A stretch of DNA of 64,000 nucleotides from Emticicia fluvialis (GTDB lineage Bacteria > Bacteroidota > Bacteroidia > Cytophagales > Spirosomataceae). Under the pieces are notes generated by a model. The model had not been told where the DNA came from. It was given only the letters and a program-made list of their open reading frames with translations, and searched no databases. How positions within the stretch are numbered: the stretch's first letter is position 1; each line of letters starts with the position of its first letter. The stretch lies in assembly GCF_024793945.1 (NCBI RefSeq), contig NZ_JANUSD010000015.1, positions 62,001-126,000 of the forward strand. The letters are read 5' to 3'. Of this stretch, positions 1 to 7,738 are shown in pieces. The position numbers and the translations under genes are program-made.

Positions 1-1
1 T

Positions 2-454
2 GCCGGAATGACCAAAGATGGGGGAGGTTTTGATATTGACGGTGGGGCGTCAGATTGTGTTATCAGAAATTGCTACGCACACGATCACGAAGGTGCAGGA
101 TATCTGCTGGCTCAATTTGATTGCCCGCTCAAATTCAACCGTAATAAAATTATCAATAATGTAAGCCGTAATGATGGTCTGAAAAACAATTACGGCAGTA
201 TTACCTTATGGGGGCAAAATGCCCAAAACAGCGTAAACAATAGCATTATAAGTGGTAATAAATGCTTTGTGGAGGCAAAAGGCGTTAAGAACGGAAAACC
301 CTGTGGCGTTCGTTTGTCGGGTTCTTATTTTAATGGAGTAAAGTTGCACAATAACTACTTTGAGATTGCAAAAAATGCCCGATACATTAATGCAGATACA
401 GAAGTAAGTGCTGCAAGTGTACACTTTAAAAACAACAAACTTAAACAAAAGTAG
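2..454 (+). CDS. Parallel beta-helix (pectate lyase-like) protein, C-terminal part
   Basis: The frame is open at the left edge, so only the last roughly 150 residues are present. The sequence is full of short turns ending in small or Asn residues (for example GGASDCVIRNCYAHD, NKIINNVSRN, NSIISGNKC), the ladder pattern of right-handed parallel beta-helix repeats found in pectate lyases and related polysaccharide-degrading or -binding proteins. The catalytic part, if any, lies outside the window, so the substrate cannot be named. The stop codon is 4 bases before the start of the next gene, so it is very probably the upstream member of the run of exported proteins that follows. Family assignment is by pattern; enzymatic activity is not shown. 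Confidence 0.75.
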   Translation, partial: AGMTKDGGGFDIDGGASDCVIRNCYAHDHEGAGYLLAQFDCPLKFNRNKIINNVSRNDGLKNNYGSITLWGQNAQNSVNNSIISGNKCFVEAKGVKNGKPCGVRLSGSYFNGVKLHNNYFEIAKNARYINADTEVSAASVHFKNNKLKQK

Positions 455-458
455 TGTT

Positions 459-1676
459 ATGAAATACCGTTTATTATGTCTGGTAGCTTTAGTCTGGGCT
501 CAATCATACGCCCAGAAAAAAACCACAGATGCATATTTTCCTGCTTACAATAACTGGCTGCAAAAAAAGCCTGCAGAACTGGGCCTGAACGGAGCAAAAC
601 TGGCAGATGCCATCAACTTTGCCGTAGCGAATGAGTCAAAGAATCCGCGAAATATGGAGGTGTCGCATTACCAGAGCTTTGGAAAAGAACCATTCGGCTT
701 TGCTATTGGTCCATTTGCCGAAAGGGGTGCACCCACCGGGCTTATTATCTACAAAGGGTATATAATTGCCCAGTGGGGCGAGCCTGACAGATGCGACATG
801 ACCCACAGCGTAACCAAGAGTTTTCTTTCAACAGTGGTTGGGCTGGCCGTTGACAAGGGATTGATAAAAAATGTAAATGACACGGTAGCCCCTTATGTGC
901 CACCTATTGAAACTTATGGACAACCTGTAAGCCGCCCGGCAGATGATTTGGGTAAGCCTGAATTAATAAACCTGTTTGATAGCCCTCATAACAAAACCAT
1001 TACCTGGGATGCCCTTTTAAGACAAACCAGCGATTGGGAAGGAACGCTTTGGGGAAAACCCGACTGGGCAGACCGGCCTGATAAAGATGCAGCGCTATGG
1101 CAGGGCAGACCCAGACACAAGCCCGGCTCGGTTTATGAATATAATGATGTACGGGTGAATGTGCTTTCGCTGGCGGCGCTTAGTGTATGGCGCAAACCAT
1201 TGCCACAGGTGCTGAAAGAACAGATAATGGATAAAATTGGGGCATCAAATACCTGGCGATGGACCGGCTACCGAAATTCGTGGGTAGTTTTGGACGGACA
1301 AGCTGTGCAATCGGTAAGTGGTGGAGGGCATTGGGGAGGCGGAATGTTTATTAATGCCTATGATATGGCCCGCTTTGGCCTTTTGACATTGCATAGAGGC
1401 AAATGGAACGGCCAGCAGTTGTTATCTGAAAACTGGGTAAAACAGGCATTGACTCCAACCACGGCCGAACCCACTTATGGCTACATGAACTGGTTTTTGA
1501 ACACCGATAAAAAGTTATTACCAAGTGCCGCTGCCAATGCGTTTTACCACTTAGGCAATGGTGCAAACATGGTTTATGTAGACCCTGACCACGAGCTGGT
1601 AATGGTAACCCGCTGGATAAGCACCAATGCCATGGATGGATTGGTGAAGCGCGTATTAGAAGCTTTTCAGCAATAA
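459..1676 (+). CDS. Secreted beta-lactamase-family serine hydrolase
   Basis: A 405-residue protein of the class C beta-lactamase/penicillin-binding-protein-like esterase family. The ATG at 459 is chosen over an upstream start at 408 because it gives a clean signal peptide (MKYRLLCLVALVWAQSYAQ) and avoids overlap with the preceding gene. The catalytic SxxK motif is SVTK at residues 117-120. A YEYND stretch at 226-230 stands where the family Tyr motif lies, and HLG at 364-366 corresponds to the KTG/HxG box. Members include beta-lactamases, D-peptidases and esterases, so the substrate is open; in this run of exported carbohydrate-type proteins an esterase is the more likely role. The product should be periplasmic or exported. 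Spacing to both neighbours (4 and 25 bases) suggests co-transcription. Confidence 0.88.
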   Translation: MKYRLLCLVALVWAQSYAQKKTTDAYFPAYNNWLQKKPAELGLNGAKLADAINFAVANESKNPRNMEVSHYQSFGKEPFGFAIGPFAERGAPTGLIIYKGYIIAQWGEPDRCDMTHSVTKSFLSTVVGLAVDKGLIKNVNDTVAPYVPPIETYGQPVSRPADDLGKPELINLFDSPHNKTITWDALLRQTSDWEGTLWGKPDWADRPDKDAALWQGRPRHKPGSVYEYNDVRVNVLSLAALSVWRKPLPQVLKEQIMDKIGASNTWRWTGYRNSWVVLDGQAVQSVSGGGHWGGGMFINAYDMARFGLLTLHRGKWNGQQLLSENWVKQALTPTTAEPTYGYMNWFLNTDKKLLPSAAANAFYHLGNGANMVYVDPDHELVMVTRWISTNAMDGLVKRVLEAFQQ

Positions 1677-1701
1677 GTAATTCAATTTTAAACTAACATC
1701 T

Positions 1702-2460
1702 ATGAAACAATTAACCTTAAGTATTTTATTCTTTTTTCTGATATTTGGTGCGTGGGCGCAATCAGCCCCGGGCAAGAAAGAAATTTACGAAATACGAGCG
1801 TACGAAATGCGTTTCGGCTCTCCTGCCGCAAATTTTGAAAACTATTTAAAAAATGCCCTGATTCCAGCGCTAAACAGATTAGGAGTAAAAAACGTAGGCG
1901 TATTTAAGGAAACCGGTAAATCTGAGCCGGCTAAAATTTATGTCATTATCCCTTATGTATCTATTGAGCAATACGGCAGCATCAATGCACAGTTAAAATC
2001 AGATATTAAGTTTATGGAGGCAAGTGCAGAATATAATGCGCTTCTGCCTGATAAAGCTCCTTATACCAGATTTACCTCTTCTTTGTTACTGGCTTTTGAC
2101 GGCCTTCCGCAAATGATAAAACCCAAAGCCGAACAAAGATTCTTTGAATTAAGAACCTACGAAAGTTTTTCGGAAGATGCTTCACGCCGGAAGATAAAGA
2201 TGTTTAATGATGAAGAAATAAAGATTTTCTACAACACCAAATTGAATCCGGTTTTTTTCGGAGAAGTTATAGCCGGAGACCACCAGCCTTGTATCACCTA
2301 TATGCTTACGTTTAAAAACATGGAAGACAGAGACGCCAGCTGGAAAGCTTTCAGCGCCGATGCAGACTGGAAACGGGTAGCGCCAATGCCCGAATACGCC
2401 AATACGGTGTCTCGTATTATAAGAGTTTTTTTAGAACCAACCGCTTATTCACAAATTTAA
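1702..2460 (+). CDS. Exported NIPSNAP-family protein
   Basis: A 252-residue protein with a signal peptide (about residues 1-19, ending GAWAQ). It holds two tandem NIPSNAP-type ferredoxin-like alpha/beta units: the first begins at IYEIRAYEMRFGS (about residue 28), the second at FFELRTYESF (about residue 148). The family belongs to the dimeric alpha-beta-barrel superfamily and its biochemical role is mostly unknown. In Bacteroidota, exported NIPSNAP proteins often lie beside sugar-degradation genes, which agrees with the neighbours here. It starts 25 bases after the serine hydrolase and ends 4 bases before the deacetylase-like gene, so all are probably one transcript. Confidence 0.85.
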   Translation: MKQLTLSILFFFLIFGAWAQSAPGKKEIYEIRAYEMRFGSPAANFENYLKNALIPALNRLGVKNVGVFKETGKSEPAKIYVIIPYVSIEQYGSINAQLKSDIKFMEASAEYNALLPDKAPYTRFTSSLLLAFDGLPQMIKPKAEQRFFELRTYESFSEDASRRKIKMFNDEEIKIFYNTKLNPVFFGEVIAGDHQPCITYMLTFKNMEDRDASWKAFSADADWKRVAPMPEYANTVSRIIRVFLEPTAYSQI

Positions 2461-2464
2461 CTGA

Positions 2465-3460
2465 ATGAAAACCGTTTTCTCTATTATTGCAGGGCTTTCA
2501 ATAGCTTTGCAGGTAAATGCTCAGAATCCTACCTACGCAGAAAGACTGGGTTACCCCAAAGGAGCCAAAGTAATTATTATGCATGTTGATGACGTAGGGA
2601 TGTCGTACGATTCAAACATCGGCGCTATCAAAGCTATGGAAGAAGGAGTGGCCAATTCGCTGAGTGTAATGATGCCTTGCCCCTGGGTACCAGGCTTTGT
2701 ACATTATATGAAGCAACATCCTAAAACAGATGCCGGGTTACACCTGACACTCACCTCAGAATGGAAAGACTACCGCTGGGCACCATTGGCCGGTAAAGCT
2801 GCCGTACCCAATCTGGTAGATGAAGAAGGCGCAATGTGGCGCAATGTACAAAGTACAGCTACGCATGCATCGGCCGATGATATTGAAAAGGAAATCAGAA
2901 GCCAGCTGGACAGAGCCCGGACAATGGGTTTTGAACCCACACACATGGACTCGCACATGGGTACACTCTTTGCCAGACCTGATTTTCTGGAGCGTTACCT
3001 GAAAATAGGTATGGAACAAAAAATACCGGTGATGTTTCCGGGAGGGCACGATTACATGATAAGAAAAGAAATCGGAAACCTGGGCCTTCAACTTGAGCAG
3101 GCACAGGCAATAGGTAAAAAATTATGGGATGCCGGGCTACCCGTGCTTGACGATTTACACAACGTTAGTTATGAGTGGAATCAGTACAAGAATCAGAAAG
3201 TAAGCGACGAAGTATTGCAGAAATACAAAACCCAGAAATACATTGAGTCGTTTAAAGACCTTCAACCGGGTGTAACGATGGTTATTATGCATTGTACGGC
3301 CACAACCGAGGTTTTTGAACACATTTCAGACTCCGGCAATAACCGCAGAGGAGATTTACTGGCCATGCTTGATCCTGCGCTTAAGAAGTACATACAGGAT
3401 AATGGCATAATTATGACCACCTGGAGAGAATTGAAAGAAAGAAGAGATAAATTGAAATAA
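2465..3460 (+). CDS. Exported YdjC/ChbG-type carbohydrate deacetylase-like protein
   Basis: A 331-residue protein of the YdjC/ChbG family of polysaccharide deacetylase-like metalloenzymes. After a signal peptide (residues 1-19, ending QVNAQ) comes HVDDVGMS near residue 40, holding the paired Asp of the metal site, then GLHLTLTSEW, and THMDSHMG near 159-166 with the two metal-binding His. ChbG removes an acetyl group from chitin oligosaccharides in the cytoplasm; this homologue appears exported, so the true substrate may be a different acetylated glycan. It is the last gene of the operon-like run and is followed by a strong hairpin terminator. Confidence 0.85.
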   Translation: MKTVFSIIAGLSIALQVNAQNPTYAERLGYPKGAKVIIMHVDDVGMSYDSNIGAIKAMEEGVANSLSVMMPCPWVPGFVHYMKQHPKTDAGLHLTLTSEWKDYRWAPLAGKAAVPNLVDEEGAMWRNVQSTATHASADDIEKEIRSQLDRARTMGFEPTHMDSHMGTLFARPDFLERYLKIGMEQKIPVMFPGGHDYMIRKEIGNLGLQLEQAQAIGKKLWDAGLPVLDDLHNVSYEWNQYKNQKVSDEVLQKYKTQKYIESFKDLQPGVTMVIMHCTATTEVFEHISDSGNNRRGDLLAMLDPALKKYIQDNGIIMTTWRELKERRDKLK

Positions 3461-3471
3461 TGACAAAATAT

Positions 3472-3505
3472 AGTCCCGGCAGGAAAAACTCTACCGGGAC
3501 TTTTG
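3472..3505. terminator. Bidirectional hairpin terminator between convergent genes
   Basis: AGTCCCGG and CCGGGACT form an 8-bp stem separated by 14 bases, followed by TTTTG on the plus strand. It lies between two convergent genes and can serve both. Confidence 0.8.
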
Positions 3506-3514
3506 CATTCTTAC

Positions 3515-4012
3515 TTAAAACTTCACTGTGCCATAAGCACTTTCATCAGTATATTCTTTTCCGGTTACGATACTGCTTAACATTTTAATGCCCACAATTA
3601 TTTTGTTTGAGGCGCTATCCCAATACTCGGCTTCATGAGCCATTACCCTTATAAGGGTCAGATTCGGGTCATCCTTTCCTTCCGGAAACCATGCTTTGGC
3701 AAAGGGTGTCCAGAACTCATCAATTTTCTTTTGGTCGTCTACCTGCTCAGCTTCACCCATGATACACACATAAGTATTATCAGAAGGCGATGAATAACAG
3801 ACACACACATGGGCATTTGACTTTATTTCATCAATTTTACCCGAGTCTTTTGCGGTCAGAAACCAGATATTTCCCTCTTCATCCATACCTTGCGTTCCCA
3901 TGGGTCTGCTTCTGATATGCCCATTATCATCATTCGTACATAGCATGGCAAACTTAATATCTTTCACCATCTCACGGATGTCCTCACGGGTTTTTGTCTC
4001 CATATTATTCAT
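3515..4012 (-). CDS. Pyridoxamine 5'-phosphate oxidase-like (general stress protein 26-type) FMN-binding protein
   Basis: A 165-residue split-barrel flavin-binding protein. The N-terminal part (KDIKFAMLCTNDDNGHIRSRP, about residues 17-37) and the following WFLTAKDSGKIDEI segment are characteristic of the stress-protein-26 branch of the PNPOx-like superfamily. Such proteins bind FMN or related cofactors, but most have no proven reaction. A second ATG three codons in (at 4003) is an equally possible start. The gene is alone, convergent with the exported-protein operon and divergent from the DUF2383 gene. Confidence 0.85.
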   Translation of the reverse strand: MNNMETKTREDIREMVKDIKFAMLCTNDDNGHIRSRPMGTQGMDEEGNIWFLTAKDSGKIDEIKSNAHVCVCYSSPSDNTYVCIMGEAEQVDDQKKIDEFWTPFAKAWFPEGKDDPNLTLIRVMAHEAEYWDSASNKIIVGIKMLSSIVTGKEYTDESAYGTVKF

Positions 4013-4260
4013 CGTATTAAAGTCGTTTGGTTCAGCGGTATTTGAATTAAAAAACGCGTTCCAGCGCTATTAAATGCGGTTTTAAGTCACAGAAGCAATC
4101 GGTGAGGAGAGAAATCAACAGTATGTCGGGTAATTTAATTCTCCGGTTTTATGATTATGCTTAAAATCATACTGTGGTATGACTTTTTTCTTTCTTCGGA
4201 TTAGAATTTATTCCCAATTTCACAGAAGGTTAAAGCCAAAGATAAAAAACATTTATTCCC

Positions 4261-4728
4261 ATGAACAAGCTAAATGAAGAAGCATTGAGAAGCCTGAAAC
4301 AACTCCGGGAAATTAATACTGTGAGAGCCAAGGGGTATCAGAAAGCTGTGGATATGACTAAGAACGGAAGTTCAAAAAAGTACTTCGAGGTCAAAATAAA
4401 CGAGAGCAAATCTCTTAGTGAGTTTATTGACCGCTCACTTGAAATTGTAAACGAGCCTGAAAGTAACCTACGTAAGCTGGAAGAAGACAAACTGCATCAA
4501 TCGCAGTTTTATTACACAATGGCTGCATCGTCTACAAACCCGCGTACAGTGGCGGTTTCATGCCAGTTGGGTGATAAATTTGCAGAAAAAGCCTATGCTT
4601 CGGCTCTTAGCGTACTTCAACTGTTATCATGGCCTGAAGTAAAAAGCGTTCTTGATGTACATGTTTCAAATCTGAGAAAATCGTTTGAATCAACACAAGA
4701 GGCATTTGATCTGGCTTTTATCTATTGA
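4261..4728 (+). CDS. DUF2383/PA2169-type four-helix-bundle protein
   Basis: A 155-residue, entirely helical, charged cytoplasmic protein. Its features (LNEEALRSLKQLREINTVRAKGYQKAVD, then NESKSLSEFIDRSLEI, and a C-terminal VHVSNLRKSFESTQEAFD) fit the DUF2383 ferritin-like bundle family. Function is unknown; relatives often appear with stress genes. The stop overlaps a possible TTG start of the next gene, and the more likely ATG of that gene is only 41 bases further on, so the two are probably co-expressed. Confidence 0.7.
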   Translation: MNKLNEEALRSLKQLREINTVRAKGYQKAVDMTKNGSSKKYFEVKINESKSLSEFIDRSLEIVNEPESNLRKLEEDKLHQSQFYYTMAASSTNPRTVAVSCQLGDKFAEKAYASALSVLQLLSWPEVKSVLDVHVSNLRKSFESTQEAFDLAFIY

Positions 4729-4769
4729 TAAGCACAAATTACACAACCACACAATTACTGAATAACTGC

Positions 4770-5972
4770 ATGGATCTTAGAACTGAATCGCCGTTCTGGC
4801 TGATAAAGAACGGCATCGTACGCTCATATCCTTCCTTAAAACAATCGTGTACTATTGACGTGGCCATTTTGGGCGGAGGTATTACCGGCGCTTTAATTGC
4901 CTATCATCTCACCAAAGCAGGCATTTCTTCAATCATGCTCGACAAACGAAAAATTGGTATGGGTAGTACCTGCGCCAGCACCTGTTTGTTGCAATACGAA
5001 ATTGATACGCCTTTGGGCGAGCTGAGCCGGCTTGTTGGAAAAAAGAAAGCAGAGCAAAGCTACCTGATGTGTATTGAAGCCATTGATAAAATTCATGCAA
5101 TTACGAAGTCTTTTAAAGCAGACGTAGGTTTTAGTTATAAAAAAAGTTTTTACTATGCTTCAAAAGAAAAAGATGCAGAGGAAATCAGGTCTGAGTATGC
5201 GTTAAGAAAAGAGATAGGCATTGAACTGGATATACTTGAGCGAGACGATATAAAGGCACTTTTCCCATTTGAGGCGCCAGCCGGCCTGATGTCGGCAGCC
5301 GGTGCGCAAATAGACGCGTACAGTTTTACACATGAGCTACTCAATCAATCAATTAAAAACGGGCTCGGGGTTTTTGATAACACAGAGGTTGTAGAAATAA
5401 ACCAAAGCAAGGCAGGAGTAGAACTGAAAACCAACTACGGTGAAACCGTAAAGGCTAAAACACTGATAATTGCCTGTGGGTATGAGTCGCAGGCTTATGT
5501 ACCCAAAAAAGTAGTGGATTTTAACTCTTCTTTTGCCATTGTGAGCGAGCCAATTGAAAACCCAACCCTATGGCATGAGAACTGTCTAATCTGGGAAACG
5601 GCCCGCCCGTATTTGTATATCAGAACTACAGATGACGGCCGGATATTGGTAGGCGGAAAAGATGAACCTTTTTATAATCCGGAAAAAAGAGACAGGATGA
5701 CAACAAAAAAAGGCAAGCTTTTGAAAGAGGCCTTTATGAAAAAGTTTCCGGATATTGATTTCAGAACTGACTTTTGCTGGTCTGGCACCTTTGCCGAAAC
5801 CAAAGACGGGCTTCCGTATATTGGTACTATTGCCGGGCAACCAAATACTTACTATGCGCTTGGTTTTGGTGGCAACGGTATTGTGTTCAGCCAGATAGCA
5901 GCAGAGATGATTAAAGACAAAATGTTAGGTAAAAAGCATGAAGGATACGAAATCTTCAAGTTTACGCGATAA
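4770..5972 (+). CDS. FAD-dependent oxidoreductase of the DAO family
   Basis: About 400 residues. The ATG at 4770 is preferred over a TTG at 4725 that overlaps the preceding gene. Near the N-terminus lies the dinucleotide-binding Rossmann signature VAILGGGITGALIAYHL, followed by the acidic residue of strand 2 (MLDKRKIGMGST). The C-terminal part has the DGLPYIG and YALGFGGNGIVFS segments typical of the glycine/D-amino-acid oxidase (DAO) family, where the FAD is capped. The substrate is probably an amine or amino acid, but this cannot be read from the sequence. A strong terminator lies about 100 bases downstream. Confidence 0.87.
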   Translation: MDLRTESPFWLIKNGIVRSYPSLKQSCTIDVAILGGGITGALIAYHLTKAGISSIMLDKRKIGMGSTCASTCLLQYEIDTPLGELSRLVGKKKAEQSYLMCIEAIDKIHAITKSFKADVGFSYKKSFYYASKEKDAEEIRSEYALRKEIGIELDILERDDIKALFPFEAPAGLMSAAGAQIDAYSFTHELLNQSIKNGLGVFDNTEVVEINQSKAGVELKTNYGETVKAKTLIIACGYESQAYVPKKVVDFNSSFAIVSEPIENPTLWHENCLIWETARPYLYIRTTDDGRILVGGKDEPFYNPEKRDRMTTKKGKLLKEAFMKKFPDIDFRTDFCWSGTFAETKDGLPYIGTIAGQPNTYYALGFGGNGIVFSQIAAEMIKDKMLGKKHEGYEIFKFTR

Positions 5973-6070
5973 GATAAAAATGGTATTTTATCAGTGCCCG
6001 TCATTACAATAATAACTTAGTAATTATATACAAATGAGCCTTTTAATGACTGATGGTTGAAAATAAAAAA

Positions 6071-6103
6071 AGCGGGGTTTTCTTAAGAAGACCCCGCTTT
6101 TTT
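6071..6103 (+). terminator. Rho-independent terminator after the FAD oxidoreductase
   Basis: AGCGGGGT...ACCCCGCT flanks an inner TTCTTAAGAA palindrome, giving a nearly perfect long hairpin followed by TTTTTT. It is preceded by an A-run, so it could also act on the minus strand. The rest of the 5973-6358 gap is AT-rich with no coding frame. Confidence 0.85.
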
Positions 6104-6290
6104 GGGCTTAATTACCCATTTAAAGTATAATTGTGCAGATTTGGATTTAATTTTTTAGTGCGAATTCAGTAAGCGATTTTATGTATTGTGTGAATTTAAG
6201 TAGCTATTATAAATCTTTAATAGAATTTATAAATGACTGTTAATTGTGCAATTACGAATTTTTATAAAACATAGCTGAAAAATTAAAACA

Positions 6291-6316
6291 AGGGGTATAA
6301 CAAAAACTATACCCCT
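6291..6316 (-). terminator. Terminator of the small stress-protein pair
   Basis: AGGGGTATA and TATACCCCT form a 9-bp stem with an 8-base loop. Read on the minus strand it is followed by a T-rich stretch (TGTTTTAATTTTT), placing it about 40 bases downstream of the gene at 6359-6652. Confidence 0.75.
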
Positions 6317-6358
6317 GTTTGACTTTCACAACCACTATAGAATCCACGATTAATATGA

Positions 6359-6652
6359 TTAACTAAGCCAGCTTTTAACTTTATCTTTAGCTTCTTTGGC
6401 TTTGTCAGACACTTTATCGCCTAAATCATCAGCTTTTTCTTTTGTTTTTTCCCAGGCTTCAGAGGCCTCCTGTTTGGTTTCCGACCACTTGTCTTTTACG
6501 TTTTCTTTGGTTTCAGACCACTTTTCCTTAGCGTTTTCGCTGGTGTCTTCCAATTTCTCCTTTGTATCCTCATAAGCGTTTGCAGCTTTATCTTTCAGAT
6601 TTTCAGTGGTATCTTTTACTTTATCTTTTAACTCTTCTCTTTCAGTTTTCAT
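6359..6652 (-). CDS. LEA-like amphipathic repeat protein
   Basis: A 97-residue, very hydrophilic protein made of degenerate 11-residue repeats of the form KEKWSETKENV, DKWSETKQEAS, EAWEKTKEKADD, rich in Lys, Glu, Asp, Ala and Thr with Trp at regular places. This is the pattern of LEA-like and apolipoprotein-like amphipathic helices, which protect proteins or membranes from drying or osmotic stress. There is no signal peptide. It lies 29 bases after the gene for a small membrane protein on the same strand, so both are probably one stress operon. The role is inferred from composition only. Confidence 0.7.
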   Translation of the reverse strand: MKTEREELKDKVKDTTENLKDKAANAYEDTKEKLEDTSENAKEKWSETKENVKDKWSETKQEASEAWEKTKEKADDLGDKVSDKAKEAKDKVKSWLS

Positions 6653-6681
6653 AGTCTTTGTGTTTTAATGATAAAAAAAAA

Positions 6682-6936
6682 TTATTCAGCCTTAACGGTG
6701 TCGCTTTTTACTACTGCAGATGAATCCTGTGGACTAAGTGAACCGAATCTTCCACCTTTATCAGGACCCCCAACTGTAATAAACCCGCCAATCCAGGCTA
6801 TTATTAAAAAAAACAGCACTAGCCCTACAACCCACAGTAACATTTTCTTTAGATTGAGATTTTTCTCTTCGTGTACCTGTTCTTCAACGTCTTTGCCGAT
6901 TGGTTCGTTTTGATTGTTTTTGTCTGGTATTTTCAT
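6682..6936 (-). CDS. Small single-pass membrane protein
   Basis: An 84-residue protein with a charged, Asn/Glu-rich N-terminal tail of about 30 residues, one strongly hydrophobic segment (MLLWVVGLVLFFLIIAWIGGF, about 32-52) and a short Ser/Asp-rich tail. I do not recognise a family. It precedes the LEA-like gene on the same strand, so it may belong to the same stress response. The upstream DNA contains an A/T-rich stretch with a perfect AAAAAACCGGTTTTTT palindrome. Confidence 0.65.
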   Translation of the reverse strand: MKIPDKNNQNEPIGKDVEEQVHEEKNLNLKKMLLWVVGLVLFFLIIAWIGGFITVGGPDKGGRFGSLSPQDSSAVVKSDTVKAE

Positions 6937-7251
6937 GGTTGCAGATTTAATGCTTCTTCAATCAAAAAAGCTATACCTACAAAAAAACCGGTTTTTTGAA
7001 GCTGGTTTGGGGTTGGAATTCCACACGATGAGCAGCCGGACGAGGAAAATCGGCAACTTTTGCAATGGCCAGACGGCGAAGCCCACAGCTATTTTGTAAG
7101 TGAGATTTTTTAGAACTTAAGCGTAAAGCCTGTACTGAGGCGGAGGCATGTGTATAAAATGCCTGAAAATTAAGCAAACCAGGCAATGATGAAGAAAAGA
7201 AGGCTGCCGGAAAACAGCAAGTACACAGCAGCCAGAAGTATAAGTTAGATG
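6937..7251. other. Intergenic region with no gene recognised
   Basis: About 315 bases between the small membrane protein gene and the stop of the acetyltransferase. It holds a short perfect palindrome (AAAAAACCGGTTTTTT near 6980-6996) close to where the promoter for the 6936 gene should lie, and otherwise no convincing coding frame or RNA. Confidence 0.5.
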
Positions 7252-7704
7252 TCAGAAATCAATATGGCAGTTAATCCACTCACCATCAAATCTGGTCGGA
7301 AAATTCTTTCTGTAAAAGTTAATGGCCGGCTCGTTCCAGTCCAGCACCTGCCACATCATACCCGTACAATTGGTTTTGTGGGCCTCTTCAATTGTTTTGT
7401 CAAACAATTGTTTGCCCAGCCCGTTACCACGCATAGCCTCGGTAACCACTATGTCTTCCAGATACAGCCGTTTGCCTTTCCATGTAGAGTAACGGAAATA
7501 ATATATAGATATTCCTTGTATTTTACCATCAACCTCGGCCACAAAGCAACCAAATATTTTGTTTTTTCCGAAGCCATCTTTCAGCATCATTTCAACCGTG
7601 TTGGTAACCTGTTCCGGCGCTTTTTCATAAACGGCTAGTTCATATACCAGATCAAAAACCTGTGGTACATCCTCTTTTCTTATTTTTCTAATCTTTATTT
7701 TCAT
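7252..7704 (-). CDS. GNAT family N-acetyltransferase (SSAT-like)
   Basis: A 150-residue acetyl-CoA-dependent N-acetyltransferase. The acetyl-CoA pyrophosphate-binding motif A is visible as LEDIVVTEAMRGNGLGKQL (Q/RxxGxG/A pattern), followed by a motif B with WQVLDWNEPAINFYRKNF. The N-terminal IRKIRKEDVPQVFDLVYELAVYE and the WQVLDWN segment resemble spermidine/spermine (diamine) N-acetyltransferase relatives, so a polyamine or thialysine substrate is possible but not established. The gene is 34 bases after the rluD start-strand partner's stop and could be co-transcribed with it. Confidence 0.88.
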   Translation of the reverse strand: MKIKIRKIRKEDVPQVFDLVYELAVYEKAPEQVTNTVEMMLKDGFGKNKIFGCFVAEVDGKIQGISIYYFRYSTWKGKRLYLEDIVVTEAMRGNGLGKQLFDKTIEEAHKTNCTGMMWQVLDWNEPAINFYRKNFPTRFDGEWINCHIDF

Positions 7705-7738
7705 TAATAGGTTGTTTAATGGTTAGCAGTAGGCGCTT

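Noticed and set aside
408..458. Upstream start of the serine hydrolase
   Set aside because: It would bury the signal peptide behind 17 hydrophilic residues and overlap the preceding gene; the ATG at 459 explains the sequence better.
6980..6996. Perfect AAAAAACCGGTTTTTT palindrome as a terminator
   Set aside because: The stem is too A/T-rich and has no loop, and it sits upstream rather than downstream of a gene; it may simply be part of a promoter region.
7249..7638. 129-residue plus-strand frame opposite the acetyltransferase
   Set aside because: The minus-strand frame shows clear GNAT motifs; the plus frame is its shadow.
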